From assembly GCA_963678675.1 (NCBI GenBank), contig OY783199.1:18508097-18572096 (forward strand): DNA of 64,000 nt, given 5' to 3'. A program made the translations under genes and the position numbers. The stretch comes from Xiphydria camelus. Its lineage: Eukaryota; Arthropoda; Insecta; Hymenoptera; Xiphydriidae. Below the pieces are notes generated by a model that saw only the letters and a program-made list of their open reading frames with translations, was not told where the DNA came from and ran no database searches. This document shows positions 51,915 to 63,220 of this stretch, piece by piece. How positions within the stretch are numbered: position 1 is the first letter of the stretch; every line of letters begins with the position of its first letter.

Positions 51915-52085
51915 ACATACTTGAATTATATGAAATAAATACTTTGCATATCTCTTTAATCTAATACGAACCTAGTGGAACATTTATCTAATTCAAATAG
52001 ACTTTTATTTGATGTAAATAAATTCCGATTCATCTCAAATAAATTTGTCCATTAGGTTCGTATTAAATAGACTCTTTCCCTGCGT
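51915..52085. mobile_element. Half copy of the 3226-4080 outer family
   Basis: TTTGCATATCTCTTTAATCT, ACGAACCTAGTGGAACATTT and TTAGGTTCGTATTAAATAGA match 54.95-55.06 kb and the 3.2-kb copy. Only the right half is present. Confidence 0.75.
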
Positions 52086-54080
52086 GTACGTATAACTTCG
52101 TGTTAAGAAATCACGAATTCCATAAAATTACGCGTCGATTATTAGTCTGGATCACTTTGGAAGGTCACGATAGAGGTTTCGAATCGTGGGGCAGATAGCT
52201 TCCCGATAAATTGGATTCCCAATACGTGCCCGATAATACCGCGGGTGTCTCTCGCAGCGGACGAGGGAGCTATCGATGAAACGGAACGTCGCTACGTAAT
52301 AATCACCCCGCTGCTTTCATCGGTGAGCTTTTGTAACTTTTAATTGCGTCGTTCCCGCTCCGCGAAAATCCTTTGTTCGATTTTATAACGCTCCGATTGA
52401 TCACGTTAAACACGGACGGAAGAAGGAGAGGGCATCTCAGACTGGATACGCATCCACGATCGTGATTCACGAAAATACTCGCCCGTCATTTCTAATATAA
52501 TTTCGAATATCTCGGAGATCGAGGTTCCGCGACATCGCCGTCGTTTCTACGCGTCGAGGATATTCAAATCGTTTTCTTCCACCTCGCCACAAGGCGCGGT
52601 AAGACGATAATGCATTTGTAACTCGCTCAGCAATTGAATAACGGCCGTGCTTGAATAATACAGATATGTAAATGGAGATTGGCTGTGGGGTATGAAACGG
52701 CGGAGAGGCGCAGACTGGATCATTTATATTGTATCCCAGCCGCCGTTCGTTCTCTATCTCTACGGCCGACTTTCCTCCGGCTCTCGTCCGCTCTCTTCGT
52801 TTCCCTCCGAACTCTCGCGCACCTCGCGAGCTACAATTCGCGGTTTTGTCAATTTATTCTCGTGAAATCGCAGAATATGTATTGATAAATAAAATATAGC
52901 TCAATCACAACCATGAAATAATAGTTGACTCAATCGAACGATGCTATTGCCGGTATCAATTGAATTTATTGACACTTTCATTAATCTTAATGAGATATTT
53001 GGTTGAATCAAAGTGACGGGCACTTAAATGATATGAAACATAGGACTGTTTCATGAAACATTTTTATCGAAATTCCCTGAATCGAACCTCCGATCGTCTT
53101 TTTCGATGTATTTTTTCAAACCGATTACAAAAATCATAGACCGATTGGGGAAATCTCAAAGGATAACCGAGATGTCGATGATTTCCTGAGAAAAAAAGAA
53201 TTTTTCACGCATAAAATCGCTGGTTTCTTACGTTTTCTTTGAGATATCGACCTGATAACAGTTCTTTCCGCAAACTACTTTCAATTCGTTTCTTTCATCT
53301 AGTTTTGTCGTGTGGTTTATTCTATACCAAACACATTTATTTGACAGCCGAAGATGACTGCAGCGTTTTGTCAACATTAACTCAATTTTTTATCAGCAGA
53401 TAAAAAAGCAGATGAAAGTGTCCCATTCTATACCAAACTTTCCCCTACATCTTTTTCGAGACTCGAGGGCCGTGTCTTTCGTTCAATTTTGGCTTTTTCC
53501 TCCGATAAACCGTCGATGTCCCGGTGAGCTCCTCTCCTCTCTCGTTTATAGACTGTATGTTCCCCGCGGAGATCCCGCGACGCCGCGGTGGAAAGGGAAA
53601 TTGAATATAAATTGGGCCGTGCGAACGGGCTTAAGGGAGATTCGTTCGAGTTATCCGAGCGGGGATGAACGCGGCTGCGAGCTTCGGGGGTCCTCCTCCT
53701 CCTCCTCCTTCCCTCTCTCGGTTCGCGACTTCGGAATCAATGACTCACCAGCCAATTACCGTTTTTACGTTCATGACGGGGCGGCCGCGGTGGCGTTACC
53801 TCGCCCTTAACGCTACTTCTTATGCAAATTGAAAGAGGGCTCCGCGGGATCGTTTAACTGTAAAATTTGGTAAGAAATTCGGTTACGTCGACGGCCACCT
53901 TCAGACAGCCACCACTTTTGTCTCGCCGATCGATCCTGCTGCATTTTTTCGACCCGAAGGATTGTCGTTGGGGTGTCCTCTTCGGATATGCGTAACGCAT
54001 GTCAACTAAGAGAAAGTAGTATTATCGTCAGATAGGTACATACCAATTCATTCACTTTGGCGTATCGTACATAGGAAAAA
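52086..54080. other. No gene recognised
   Basis: Unique DNA, CpG-rich at 52.1-52.9 and 53.4-53.9 kb, with a TCCTCC run at 53690-53710. No frame resembles a protein. Confidence 0.45.
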
Positions 54081-54645
54081 AAAAATTATTTTGCACTCTT
54101 AGCAAAACTGGATTTTGCTGAACTCTTTTTGCTAAAATGGCAAGAATGCATATGTAGGATCATGGGCATGGAGGCAGGACGCATTAAATGGTATGAATAT
54201 ATATTTAACGATATAAAAGATACACACACACACACATAGGTTACTCGTGGCTCTAACACATCACTTACCGCACTCTGCACTCCGTACCGTCTGTTACACT
54301 TGGTGACTGCTACACTTGCTCGATATGAGCATGCTACTTTTAAGCATGCTTCTAAATAAGCATGCTTAAAGCAAGCACTCGGTTACACATGCTATTTACT
54401 AGGAGGCTGTCTGTAGCAGGCAGGCTGTAATTCGTGAAAAACTGCAACTGGCGAATATTTGTTATCGCGCTCAAAGATAAAAGAGGAAATATAATTTGTA
54501 ATGTATGTCACATTCTGAGAAACAGCGATTAAATTTTTATCACGGTCAAATTTGGAAGTAAAATTCCTTGATTCTGTTTATGATTTTCTAGAAATTTGTC
54601 AGTTTAGCGATTACTTTGTTCGCTCGATCAAAGTTACTTCATATA

Positions 54646-54828
54646 CTGAGAAAAGAGTTTATTTGCAGTTAATAAATGTATAATTGATTACGGCGGAAAA
54701 AATATTTTGTTAGGCCAAGTAAATATAATATTAATTATTACAATGTCTCTTCCATTCAAACAAAAATAGAGTAATAGCTAATGAATATTTACTTGGCCCA
54801 AAGAAACATTTTTTCCGCCATAATCAAG
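54646..54828. mobile_element. Palindromic element with TTACGGCGGAAAAAATATT arms
   Basis: ATTACGGCGGAAAAAATATT and AGGCCAAGTAAAT are mirrored by ATTTACTTGGCC and AACATTTTTTCCGCCATAAT; the left end reads TACTGAGAAAAGAG. Confidence 0.82.
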
Positions 54829-54829
54829 T

Positions 54830-55062
54830 ACTCTGAGGGAAGAAGTCTAGTTAAATACAAACCTATATATAAGACAAAAATTTATTTGAGATAAATAGAC
54901 ATTTATTTACATCGAATAAAAGTTTATTTACATTAAATTAATGTTTTGCATATCTTTTTAATCGAGTACGAACCTAGTAGAACATTTATCTAATTCAAAT
55001 AGAGTCTTATTCAATGAGAATAAATTCCTTTTCATCTCAAATAAAATTTGTATTAGGCTCAA
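54830..55062. mobile_element. CTGAGGGAAGAAGTCTAGTTA element, relative of 3226-4080
   Basis: GGGAAGAAGTCTAGTTAAAT at the left; TTTGCATATCTTTTTAATCG, ACGAACCTAGTAGAACATTT and AATAAATTCCTTTTCATCTC at the right. Confidence 0.8.
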
Positions 55063-55501
55063 CTAGACACGACGGAACACGACTAGACGCGACGGATATG
55101 AGCATGCTTATTAGCAAACACCGTCTACACTTGCTCATAAGCGTTCCCCTTTTCACCCCCGCCTCAGGAAGCATGCTCGAAAATCAACCGTCGGTCGATT
55201 TGTGAGCATGCTTATTTTAAGCATGCTCGAAACGAGCAAGACTTGGATACACATGCTACTAGGAGCACTTCCTGGAAAAAAGCATGCTTGCGTGCTCGAA
55301 ACTAGCATGTGTATCTGGACCTTTACTCGAGTTCCTCGCCTTCCTGGAACTCGCCGGCCGTTACTCGAGTTCCCTCGCCCAACTACTCTTTCAATCCTAC
55401 ACGTATATCGTCACGAGAGTCATACAAAAACAACAATAATTGATCGTTCTAAAATTTACATTTGTTTTGCCTCATGATTTTGAAGAAATAACTATTCTTA
55501 A

Positions 55502-56465
55502 CCTTTATGTGACTGAGAAGGTACCCGGGTAACTTTTGTATTTTTAGACAGTGTTCATTTGCGTATTAAGAGCCGTTGTACGTGGTGGTTCTGCGAGATC
55601 TCGAAACTAGCTATTTAGTGTATTATGTAACATTTTTTGGTCACTGCAATTATTAATTTAGCGAGAAATTATTATTTCAAATGTTTACACCCTCTAATGA
55701 CGGTTTAGGTACCGGGGTACTTTTACGTATTTTCCACAGAATTAATAATATTGCGGTATAAAAAACAACGAAAACGTTTTCATATTATTTTTATTGGCCA
55801 AGAAGTATATAATATAAAAATAATATATAAATTATTGCAAAAGTCTAATCAGCCTGTAGGTTACAAGTTTCGCAAACGGTCTTGCTCACAGGATGTTCAT
55901 TGCAAACTGGCTTTATGCAAGAAGTGCACGACTTTTTGGTTTTGCGTTGTCTGTGGCGCAACTCTAGACGTAAGTAGCAACTTCCAACAACGGGAATACG
56001 TCCAGATGCATCACGGGGTGCTGATCCTTGTTTACTTCGGCAGCTTGCATTATTTGATGACCAAGTACCATTTCTAAGGAATTGGTACTTGGCCATCAAT
56101 ATCTGCCATCTTGAAACAAACGATAAACAGTAAATTTCAACTTGTTACGACCACTCTCTCTCAACTTATTTACGCGACAACGTAAAACGCACTACTGACT
56201 CCCGCACAGTTCGCCGTTAGAATTTTTCAGACGGGTCTAAGGTTGTCTACGTAACTTTCAGTGCGTGGAGCACTGCGCAAGATTGAGATCAGCGGCGTGC
56301 ATCAAAATTTATAATAAATTTGTGTTTTCAACTACAAATACGTTTCCCACTATATTTATGGCAAATACAAACTCTTTAAGTAGCTACTTTCAACTTAAAT
56401 CATAGTTGGTACCCAGGTACCTACGGCGTCATTAGAAGGTGTTTTTTTCCCCAGTCACATAAAGG
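55502..56465. mobile_element. piggyBac-type non-autonomous element, 964 bp
   Basis: Perfect 14-bp inverted ends CCTTTATGTGACTG, preceded by TTAA at 55498-55501 and followed by TAAA, close to the TTAA duplication typical of piggyBac. Subterminal inverted blocks (ACACCYTCTAATGACG, GGTACCKGGGTAC) lie 150-200 bp in on the left and beside the right end. A minus-strand frame keeps a Cys-rich tail. It sits inside an older repeat seen unfilled at 43390-43570. Confidence 0.78.
55845..56099 (-). pseudogene. Transposase C-terminal Cys-rich remnant (piggyBac type)
   Basis: The 84-codon minus-strand frame ends with a basic stretch and then CTSCIKPVCNEHPVSKTVCE TC, a CxxC...C...H...CxxC pattern like the zinc-binding tail of piggyBac transposases. 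No DDD catalytic domain is present in the element; the upstream part of the frame has no recognised similarity and may be shifted. Not expected to be active. Confidence 0.5.
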
Positions 56466-56784
56466 TAAAATAAATTATTACATTTACATTATAGTTTGAT
56501 TCAAATTAATCGAAGTATTTATTGTAGCAACATAATTTTGAAAAATTGTGCTTGTATTGTTTACTTGTTTAATGACGACTCATTGAGCGCATAATCTTGA
56601 TGCATCTGATAAGCCAATACTACCTAAAATTGCTGTACATTTTAGATACACTGGTCTATCTGGGATATTATTTGTGGCAGGGGATAATAGTAAAAATATT
56701 AGATAGGGTAGCGCGCAAAATATTTGTACCGAAAACAATTTCATTTCTTTCATTGCCACAGATAATATTTTTGTCATGATGATA

Positions 56785-57030
56785 ACCCAAGCGAAAAAAT
56801 TCGATATATTTTCTATATAATTCATATGTGGTTTTGCTCATATATAGATTAATATGATTTCTATATTAATCATAATAAGGACTATATATGGATTACACAA
56901 ACATTAAAAAATTTGTATATACATATAGTCCTTATATGGTTAATATAGAAATCATGTATACCCAATCCATATGTGATCAAAACCACATATGGATTGTATA
57001 GAAAATATATAGAATTTTTTTCCGCTTGGG
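56785..57030. repeat. 246-bp near-perfect palindrome
   Basis: CCCAAGCGAAAAAATTCGAT then ATATTTTCTATA and CATATGTGGTTTTG at the left are mirrored at the right by CCACATATGGATTGTATAG and AGAATTTTTTTCCGCTTGGG. Inner arms pair AAGGACTATATATG with CATATAGTCCTT. A large hairpin, probably a miniature transposon. Confidence 0.85.
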
Positions 57031-57616
57031 AAAACGTTCTCAGCAAAACCTAATTTTGCTAAGACTGCAGAGTCAATCACACATTACCGCAGCAGTGTCG
57101 CATCGACGAGATCCTCCGGAATTTCTTCCCTCGTCAGTCGACGCGCAAATGCGCGATGCACCTTTTCCACGTATCGCTGCGCGCGATACGATCGGTCGAT
57201 ATCGCGAGCCCGCCGCGTTCGAGACTTCCATTTCCCCGCGAAGAAGTTGAGGCACCGAAGCGCGCGCGTTGCCGACGGATCGACATTGATTTCCCGTCAG
57301 CGCGCGGACAAATCATAACTCTCCGACGCGATCAGCCCGCCTTCCGCATTAGTTTCTGCCGTCATTTCCTCCCGCGATTTCAGGTATTTCCGCCTTTGCA
57401 CTTCGCCTGCTCGCGTCGATCGGATAAGTATACATATGTATATATTTGTACGTATATACGAAGCGAGGGTGCGCCGTCAAATTTTTCACGAGGGGTGTGA
57501 GACGCGCTAAGAATATTTGAAAATTTCGAGGACACCGTCAGCCGTTGACGAACGATCCGAGAATTGCGTAATTTTTGTCGTTCTTTTCCTCTGGTTCTAA
57601 TGATTACCTACCTATA

Positions 57617-57720
57617 CGGAGGAAAAGGGTTGGTAATCTTTACAATGAATCCCAGTAACAGGGCTCCTCGAGGTAAAAAGTTGAATTTTCTAAGATATGC
57701 AGTGTAATTTTTTACAGCAA
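57617..57720. mobile_element. Fragment of the 10502-11272 family
   Basis: ACGGAGGAAAAGGGTTGGTA, CCCAGTAACAGGGCTCCTCG AGGTAAAAAG corresponds to CACGGAGAAAAAGGATTAGT and AATTCCAGTAACAG at 10.5 kb. Confidence 0.65.
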
Positions 57721-58985
57721 TTTTGTGAATTTCAACCCTTATAATTTTGTAATTAATTACCCCAACGAAATGTAATAAATTGCATTTTTCATCATTTTTT
57801 TTATGTAGATTATTATCCACTTGGTTTCATTTCAAAAGATCAATTGCAAGTATGTGAAAACCAGAAATCACTCCTAGGAGCTGTCAATTTTGAGGGTTAA
57901 CTTCACCCTCTAGAAATGTTTTTCCGCCGATGAAAAAAAAAAGATACGTATCTCTTAGATTTTTATGTAGAATGACATGTATCAGAATGAACAAAATCGG
58001 CGAGGTACACCCGGGACGGTTTCCTTGTCAGTGTACGTGTAGATCGTATGTGCTAGGTTACGACTAGGTCTTACCGGGACACGAGACGAGTCGCGAACGA
58101 ACGAAACGTAGCTAGAAATCTCGGCGATTCGAGACGAAGATAAATTCGTTCCGCGCGAAATGGTATTAGAATTTTTTACGAAACGAGAGAGAAACGAAGC
58201 TACGGGAACGTAAGCGAAATACGCTCGACTCGCTTCGCCTCCCCGCCGCTGTAACACGCCCCCTTCTCTCTCTCGCTTCTCGGCAATCTCGTGGAAACCC
58301 CTCACCGTCGCACCTGCATTTCCCGACTTCTTTCGGCACTTTTCTTCCGTTCCAAAGGGGTCATCTAATCTAACCCAACCTAATCTAAACCCGACCAAAC
58401 TCTTACTCGTTCCCCCCCTTCCCTCGCTCTCTCTCTCTTTCCCCCGATTTCCATGGCGCAGCGCCACCGCGACGTTACCCCTCGTCGCTTCCATCCGCCC
58501 GACCTCGCGGTGTCCTCCGAGGCTCGGAGGTTCGTTTCTTTTTAATTTACATACCATTTTGAGCGACGAGACGCTCGCTCGCATTATACGATTTTTTCTC
58601 CTTTAGCGGTAATAGAAAGAGGGTGTCCTAAACCCGCGATGCTTCGGTTATAAGGGCGGCTGGGGTGAGGGACGACGGGATCTAAAGAGTGGCGGGGCGA
58701 GGGGAACGCGTCTCGTCGGTTGAGAGAGATTTTTAATCGCTGTTTGACCTATTTCTATGAATTATCGAGTAAAATATCAAGCTTTTTGGTAAGTATGATA
58801 CATTTGTCAGAATCTCTTCACGTATCAAGTTATTCAAGTGTAATTAAAAATATCATCTAATTACCTTACCTTGTCCTATGTCGTAGGTATACATAATTAT
58901 ACGCATTATATTTCTTACAAATAATTTTAAGAATGGAACGACACCATTGCACAAAAATCGAATTTAAAGGAGGTACGACTAAACT

Positions 58986-59187
58986 GCACTGTAAAAAAAT
59001 TTATATTTTTAAATGTAATTTTGTCCTAATACGTGATTATGAAAATTAATGCAATTCTTTATGAAATTTCCTTTATAAATTTCATAAGAACGGAGTACCT
59101 ATATTAATTTTCTTAATCACGTATCGGATGAAAGCTTTATGTACGGTTATATTAAATTTAATAGGACATTTTTTATAGTGTGTACAC
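58986..59187. mobile_element. Palindromic CACTGTAAAAAAATTTATA element
   Basis: GCACTGTAAAAAAATTTATA and GACATTTTTTATAGTGTG are inverted ends. ATACGTGATTATGAAAATTA pairs with TAATTTTCTTAATCACGTAT around TTATAAATTTCATAA. Relatives at 39395-39540 and 62626-63220. Confidence 0.85.
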
Positions 59188-59925
59188 AAGACTGCTGACA
59201 CGACTAATCTGAGAATTTTAAACTTTAAAAATAAATGATTCGTGATAACGGTAAAGTAGTACAGAAGGCGACGCATGTAAAGACAACTTCAGAAAGGCTC
59301 GTATCCTTGAACCGCCATTATTTGATCAATACATGCAACTCATAAAACCAGTCAGGTACCTATGACCCGCAATACCGAATGAGAAAGCCAACCCCTGATT
59401 GTCACGCCCGGCAATGATTATTAAGGGCCTCAAACTCGTTCCGTCTCACTCCACTTTCCTTCCAATTCCGCTCGGTAATTGTCGCTGTACGTTCCGTGAA
59501 GATAATTCGTATCTCCCCGCGCCGCTTTCGGCTTCGCGCGGAGTAGAGCGAGAGCGAAAGTAACCAACCGAATAAACCCCGGTAACGCGGAGAAGCGCGC
59601 GTGGGGAAAGGTCGCGAGAAATAGACTCGACCCCGGCGGTAACAACCCCTATACACACGATGTCCGTTGGCGTTCTGCAACCGGAACGGGATTTCTCCCC
59701 GTATTTCCCAATTACCGTAGCTATCTTCCATCTTTATATAGCGAGGCCCATAAACTTTCATGGCGCGTGTGTACCGGAAGGATGCGCCGAATGAAGCGTT
59801 CCGCAGGGCGTTGCGCGAGCGGTGAGCTGCTGCTGCGGTCCGCGTAGAGCGGTGGAATGGGATTTGGCGCGGGGAGGGGGCAAGTGTTTGATTCTGCATG
59901 GATTTTTCTCGTCCTCGCGATTATA

Positions 59926-60369
59926 CAGGGTGCGGCAAAATGATAGACACTATTTGGGATGTCAATAAAAACCAAACCACACAAAGCAAAGAAAACATTT
60001 TTTTATTTTTGGAAACTACATATCATGCCATTTTGAAATGTTACGTTTGAAAAATTACATCTCTTAAATGTGTGTGTGACTGCCATTATTGTCGATACAC
60101 TCTTGAAGGTTTTCACGGAAGCGCGCTATTACTCTACGGATCATCTCTTGCGGAATCGCGATGCGCTCCTTTCCAAGCCATGTCGATAACTGAAAATGGT
60201 ACAAACTTAAGTTTATGGCCGTCATTTAAGACATGTAGTTTTTCGAATATAACGTTTCAAAAAATGGCATGATATGTAGTTTCCAAAAATAAAAAACTTT
60301 TTTCTTTGCTTTGTGTGGTAAGGTTTTTATTGACATCCCAAATAGTGTCTATCATTTTGCCGCACCCTG
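59926..60369. mobile_element. mariner-like deletion derivative, CAGGGTGCGGCAAAATGAT ends
   Basis: Long perfect-looking TIRs (CAGGGTGCGGCAAAATGATA and onward for about 100 bp, with GACACTATTTGGGATGTC) flanked by TA on both sides. The centre keeps the last codons of a transposase on the minus strand. Confidence 0.9.
60064..60180 (-). pseudogene. C-terminal end of a mariner/Tc-type transposase
   Basis: The minus strand reads IPQEMIRRVIARFRENLQEC then IDNNGSHTHI and a stop. This is the typical tail of insect DDE transposases, where a helix with RRV...F..RL..C...G.H ends the protein. The catalytic part is deleted, so this is a remnant. Confidence 0.65.
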
Positions 60370-60899
60370 TATCTTGACGTAGAAGTGTGCAAGGGAAGGA
60401 AGAGAAGCGGTCGCGTATGATTTTCTCAGCAAGTACTCTCGATCCGAGAAAAAGCGGAAGTGCCATATAGTGCGGAAGACAGCGCGGTTGGGGTTGGCCT
60501 ATTTTGTGGTGCCTTCTTTTTTTCGCGCTACTTCCGCTATATATAGAGAGAAAGGACGATGGAATCTCACGCGAGGATAATCGTCGCGCTTATCTGTCGG
60601 ATTAATTAATTCGTCGTATCGTTTTTGCGTGGCAATTCCCGATTTGGCTACTGGGAAATAAGACGGTTAATTGTATTCGGGAGGCTTAATCGAATTTAAA
60701 TACGGCAGCGAGAGAATTAATTAAATTTTTTTCTTCGCTCGTTGCATCGATGATCGAGATATCGAATCTTTCGTTTGATAAAATTATCATTCGAATCTAT
60801 TTTATTTCCAGATACAACATTTCGTATTACGCTCATTCATGTGAAGTTTTGAAGCTCACAAATAGTTATTTCGTATCCGCCTTATTTATACGCTGTACA

Positions 60900-61000
60900 C
60901 CCAGGGAAAAGGTCTAGAATATTAACCTAATAAAAAAATTCATTTGAGATGAATAATTATTTGTTCACATTGAATAAAAGATATGCAATACGTTTGTGCT
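60900..61000. mobile_element. Left end of the CCAGGGAAAAGGTCTAG family
   Basis: CCAGGGAAAAGGTCTAGAAT, TTCATTTGAGATGAATAATT and AATAAAAGATATGCAATACG match the 3226-4080 and 54830-55062 elements; the right half is lost. Confidence 0.7.
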
Positions 61001-61652
61001 TAACTCAAATTAAATTAATTTAATTAATTCAATTTAAAATATACGTATACCCATTCCTAACTTGGATGCAGATCGTAATTAACATTACGCCATCACAGAG
61101 CGCAACTAATTATACCCAGAGTATTGCCAAAGTTAACTAATGGCCGTTGCTTGAAATAACTGCGCGAAAGCAAATCTCCCCGCGCAAACTTTCCCGAGTT
61201 ACAGCCTCGGATCCGCGAAAGGCGACGACGTAGTTATTAATTTGGCGCGCGAGAAGGATATACGTATATACTATATACATATATACGCGCTGGCGACAGG
61301 CTTCGCCGATTAAACTCGCACTCCCCGCGGGTTCGAGAGGGAACGCGAACGTTGCCTCCCGTATTTTCGTCTCCCGATACGGTTAACCGCGTGTACAAAA
61401 CTGCAATCGTTTCCGCCGCGTCCCTCTGGCTTTTATTTCCGTTTATCGCCCCCTTTATGTCGCACTTCGCCAGCGTCGTTTCGCTCGCGTCCAATTATCG
61501 ATACCGGACGTTGGCTCGCTACCGGAACTTTTGCTCCGATTTTCGTCGACGTCGCGGCGCTCTTTTCCAACGACGATCTCGGCGTCCAGAACTCTCGCTT
61601 TTCCTCGAGAAAACCGAGACAATCTGAAGGGAGAAGCGTCGGGCAAGAATAG

Positions 61653-61676
61653 CCCCCCCCCCCCCCCCCGGGGGGG
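61653..61676. repeat. C17 directly followed by G7
   Basis: Seventeen C then seven G, a fold-back tract in CpG-rich DNA. Confidence 0.88.
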
Positions 61677-62625
61677 AGTAAAAAACACAACTCCCTCCAT
61701 CCTCCTCTCCCCGAGCAAAAACTCTTCCGATCGATTCACGGTGGCGGGCCACCTCGAGGAAAATGGTAAGGATTTAATTAAATTTCGCAGGCACGATTTC
61801 TCTTTGCCGCGCGTCGGTGTGATCCGAATAGAATATTCCCGCTTCTAAACACCGCGCGCGCGGATGAAGGAAATCGAGAGGAGGCTTCACTGTGACGGGG
61901 CGCCGCGGGGAACAACGCCGAGAAAGGCGAACCAGCCGACGCGACGTTCGAACGAGGGAGAGCGAAGCGTCGATTAATTAAGCCACCCCCCGCGCTTGTC
62001 GCTATAAAATCATTTTATAGGTGGTCGCGAGCGATCCTTCGCTCTTCGTTATATTCGCCGTGCCTCGAATTTCGAGAGGCGAGATGTAGCGCCCGAAAGG
62101 GGGTCGAGGGAGATTTCTGGACAGGCACGGGAAATAGAGAGAGACGGCGACGTGTCGTTGCCATCAATCGCCGACAAATTTCGAGCACATATCTGTATGC
62201 GTGGCGCTCGATTTGTCCTGGATGCTGCGTCATCCCCTTAGGAAGATCACCCTGCGAGATATTTTAGAACTTACCGATCGCGGTGGGCGGTGAAAGACGT
62301 CCTAAACTAATTTTTCTTCGTCCTTTTTGATTTTCTGTTAAACGACAAACGGGTTTTTGTGGTTTAAGGATTCTGTCGTAGTTGGATTCCCTAGGGAAGC
62401 CGCCATGTTTTTTCCAAGATTTTAGATCCCTTCTCATTTCCGGATAAAGAATGTTTCACTGATGAACCATAGTTTTTTTGATATAGGAGACCTTCAAGTC
62501 GTCCTACGCGGTGTTAGTTTTGTCGATAGATGGTTTTTTAATTAAAATATAACTCCATGAAAAGTCCTTAGCGATTCCCACAATAAATAAATCATTAATT
62601 AGTGGACTACAATAATTCGTCATTA

Positions 62626-63220
62626 CTGTAAAAAAGATTTCTATCAAATTTAATATAATTGTATATAAAGCTTTTATTTAATACGTGATCAAGAAAATTA
62701 ATGTACTCTCTTATGAAATTTATAAAAGAAATTTTAGTAGGAAATATCTTCATTTTTACGATGCTGAAGTCCTATTCATCTGCATATTTAAAAATTTGGT
62801 CCACTGTAACTCGAAAACTATAAGTCAAATCGAAATGTGCAATTAGATTTGACATTGAAAATACTGGAAACTCATTTTCTCAAAAGAATGAAAATTTTCC
62901 CCGAAGGTAATAGCAATCCCTTAAAGTTTGAACACAATAACTTGTGAAAACTACAGAACACAGCCTATCGAATAAAGCGGCATTATATTCGGCAAAAAAT
63001 AGCTTAAGCCCCCATTTTTTTGCACAGTTGAAAAATCGTCCCCAAAAACGTTACAGCCCTCCAAAGTATGACATTTGGATGATCGCAACAATAAACGGGG
63101 AATTAAACGTAATTTTTATATTATAATTGCGGAGTATATTGATTTTCACATAATCATATATTGGAGAAAAGCTTCATACAAAAGTATATTAAAAATACAA
63201 ATTTTTTTTACAGTGATGAA
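62626..63220. mobile_element. Copy of the 58986 family with about 400 bp inserted
   Basis: Left TACTGTAAAAAAGATTT, TTAATACGTGATCAAGAAAA TTAATGTAC; right ATATTGGAGAAAAGCTTCAT, ATATTAAAAATACAAATTTT then TTACAGTGA. Between them, 62740-63125 is unrelated sequence. Confidence 0.65.

Larger units (their letters stand above)
54320..55290. repeat. Cluster of eight GCATGC palindromes
   Basis: GAGCATGCT or AAGCATGCTT occurs at about 54329, 54342, 54358, 55100, 55170, 55205, 55220 and 55282. The two blocks are separated by two inserted elements (54646-54828 and 54830-55062), so they look like halves of one older element. Confidence 0.65.

Noticed and set aside
58360..58395. CTAATCTAACC-like words resembling the insect TTAGG telomere repeat
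   Set aside because: Only a few irregular units; no true (CCTAA)n array.
57982..58584. 200-codon open frame on the minus strand
   Set aside because: CpG- and pyrimidine-rich DNA with few stops; Arg/Gly/Ser-rich reading without domains or splice-supported neighbours.
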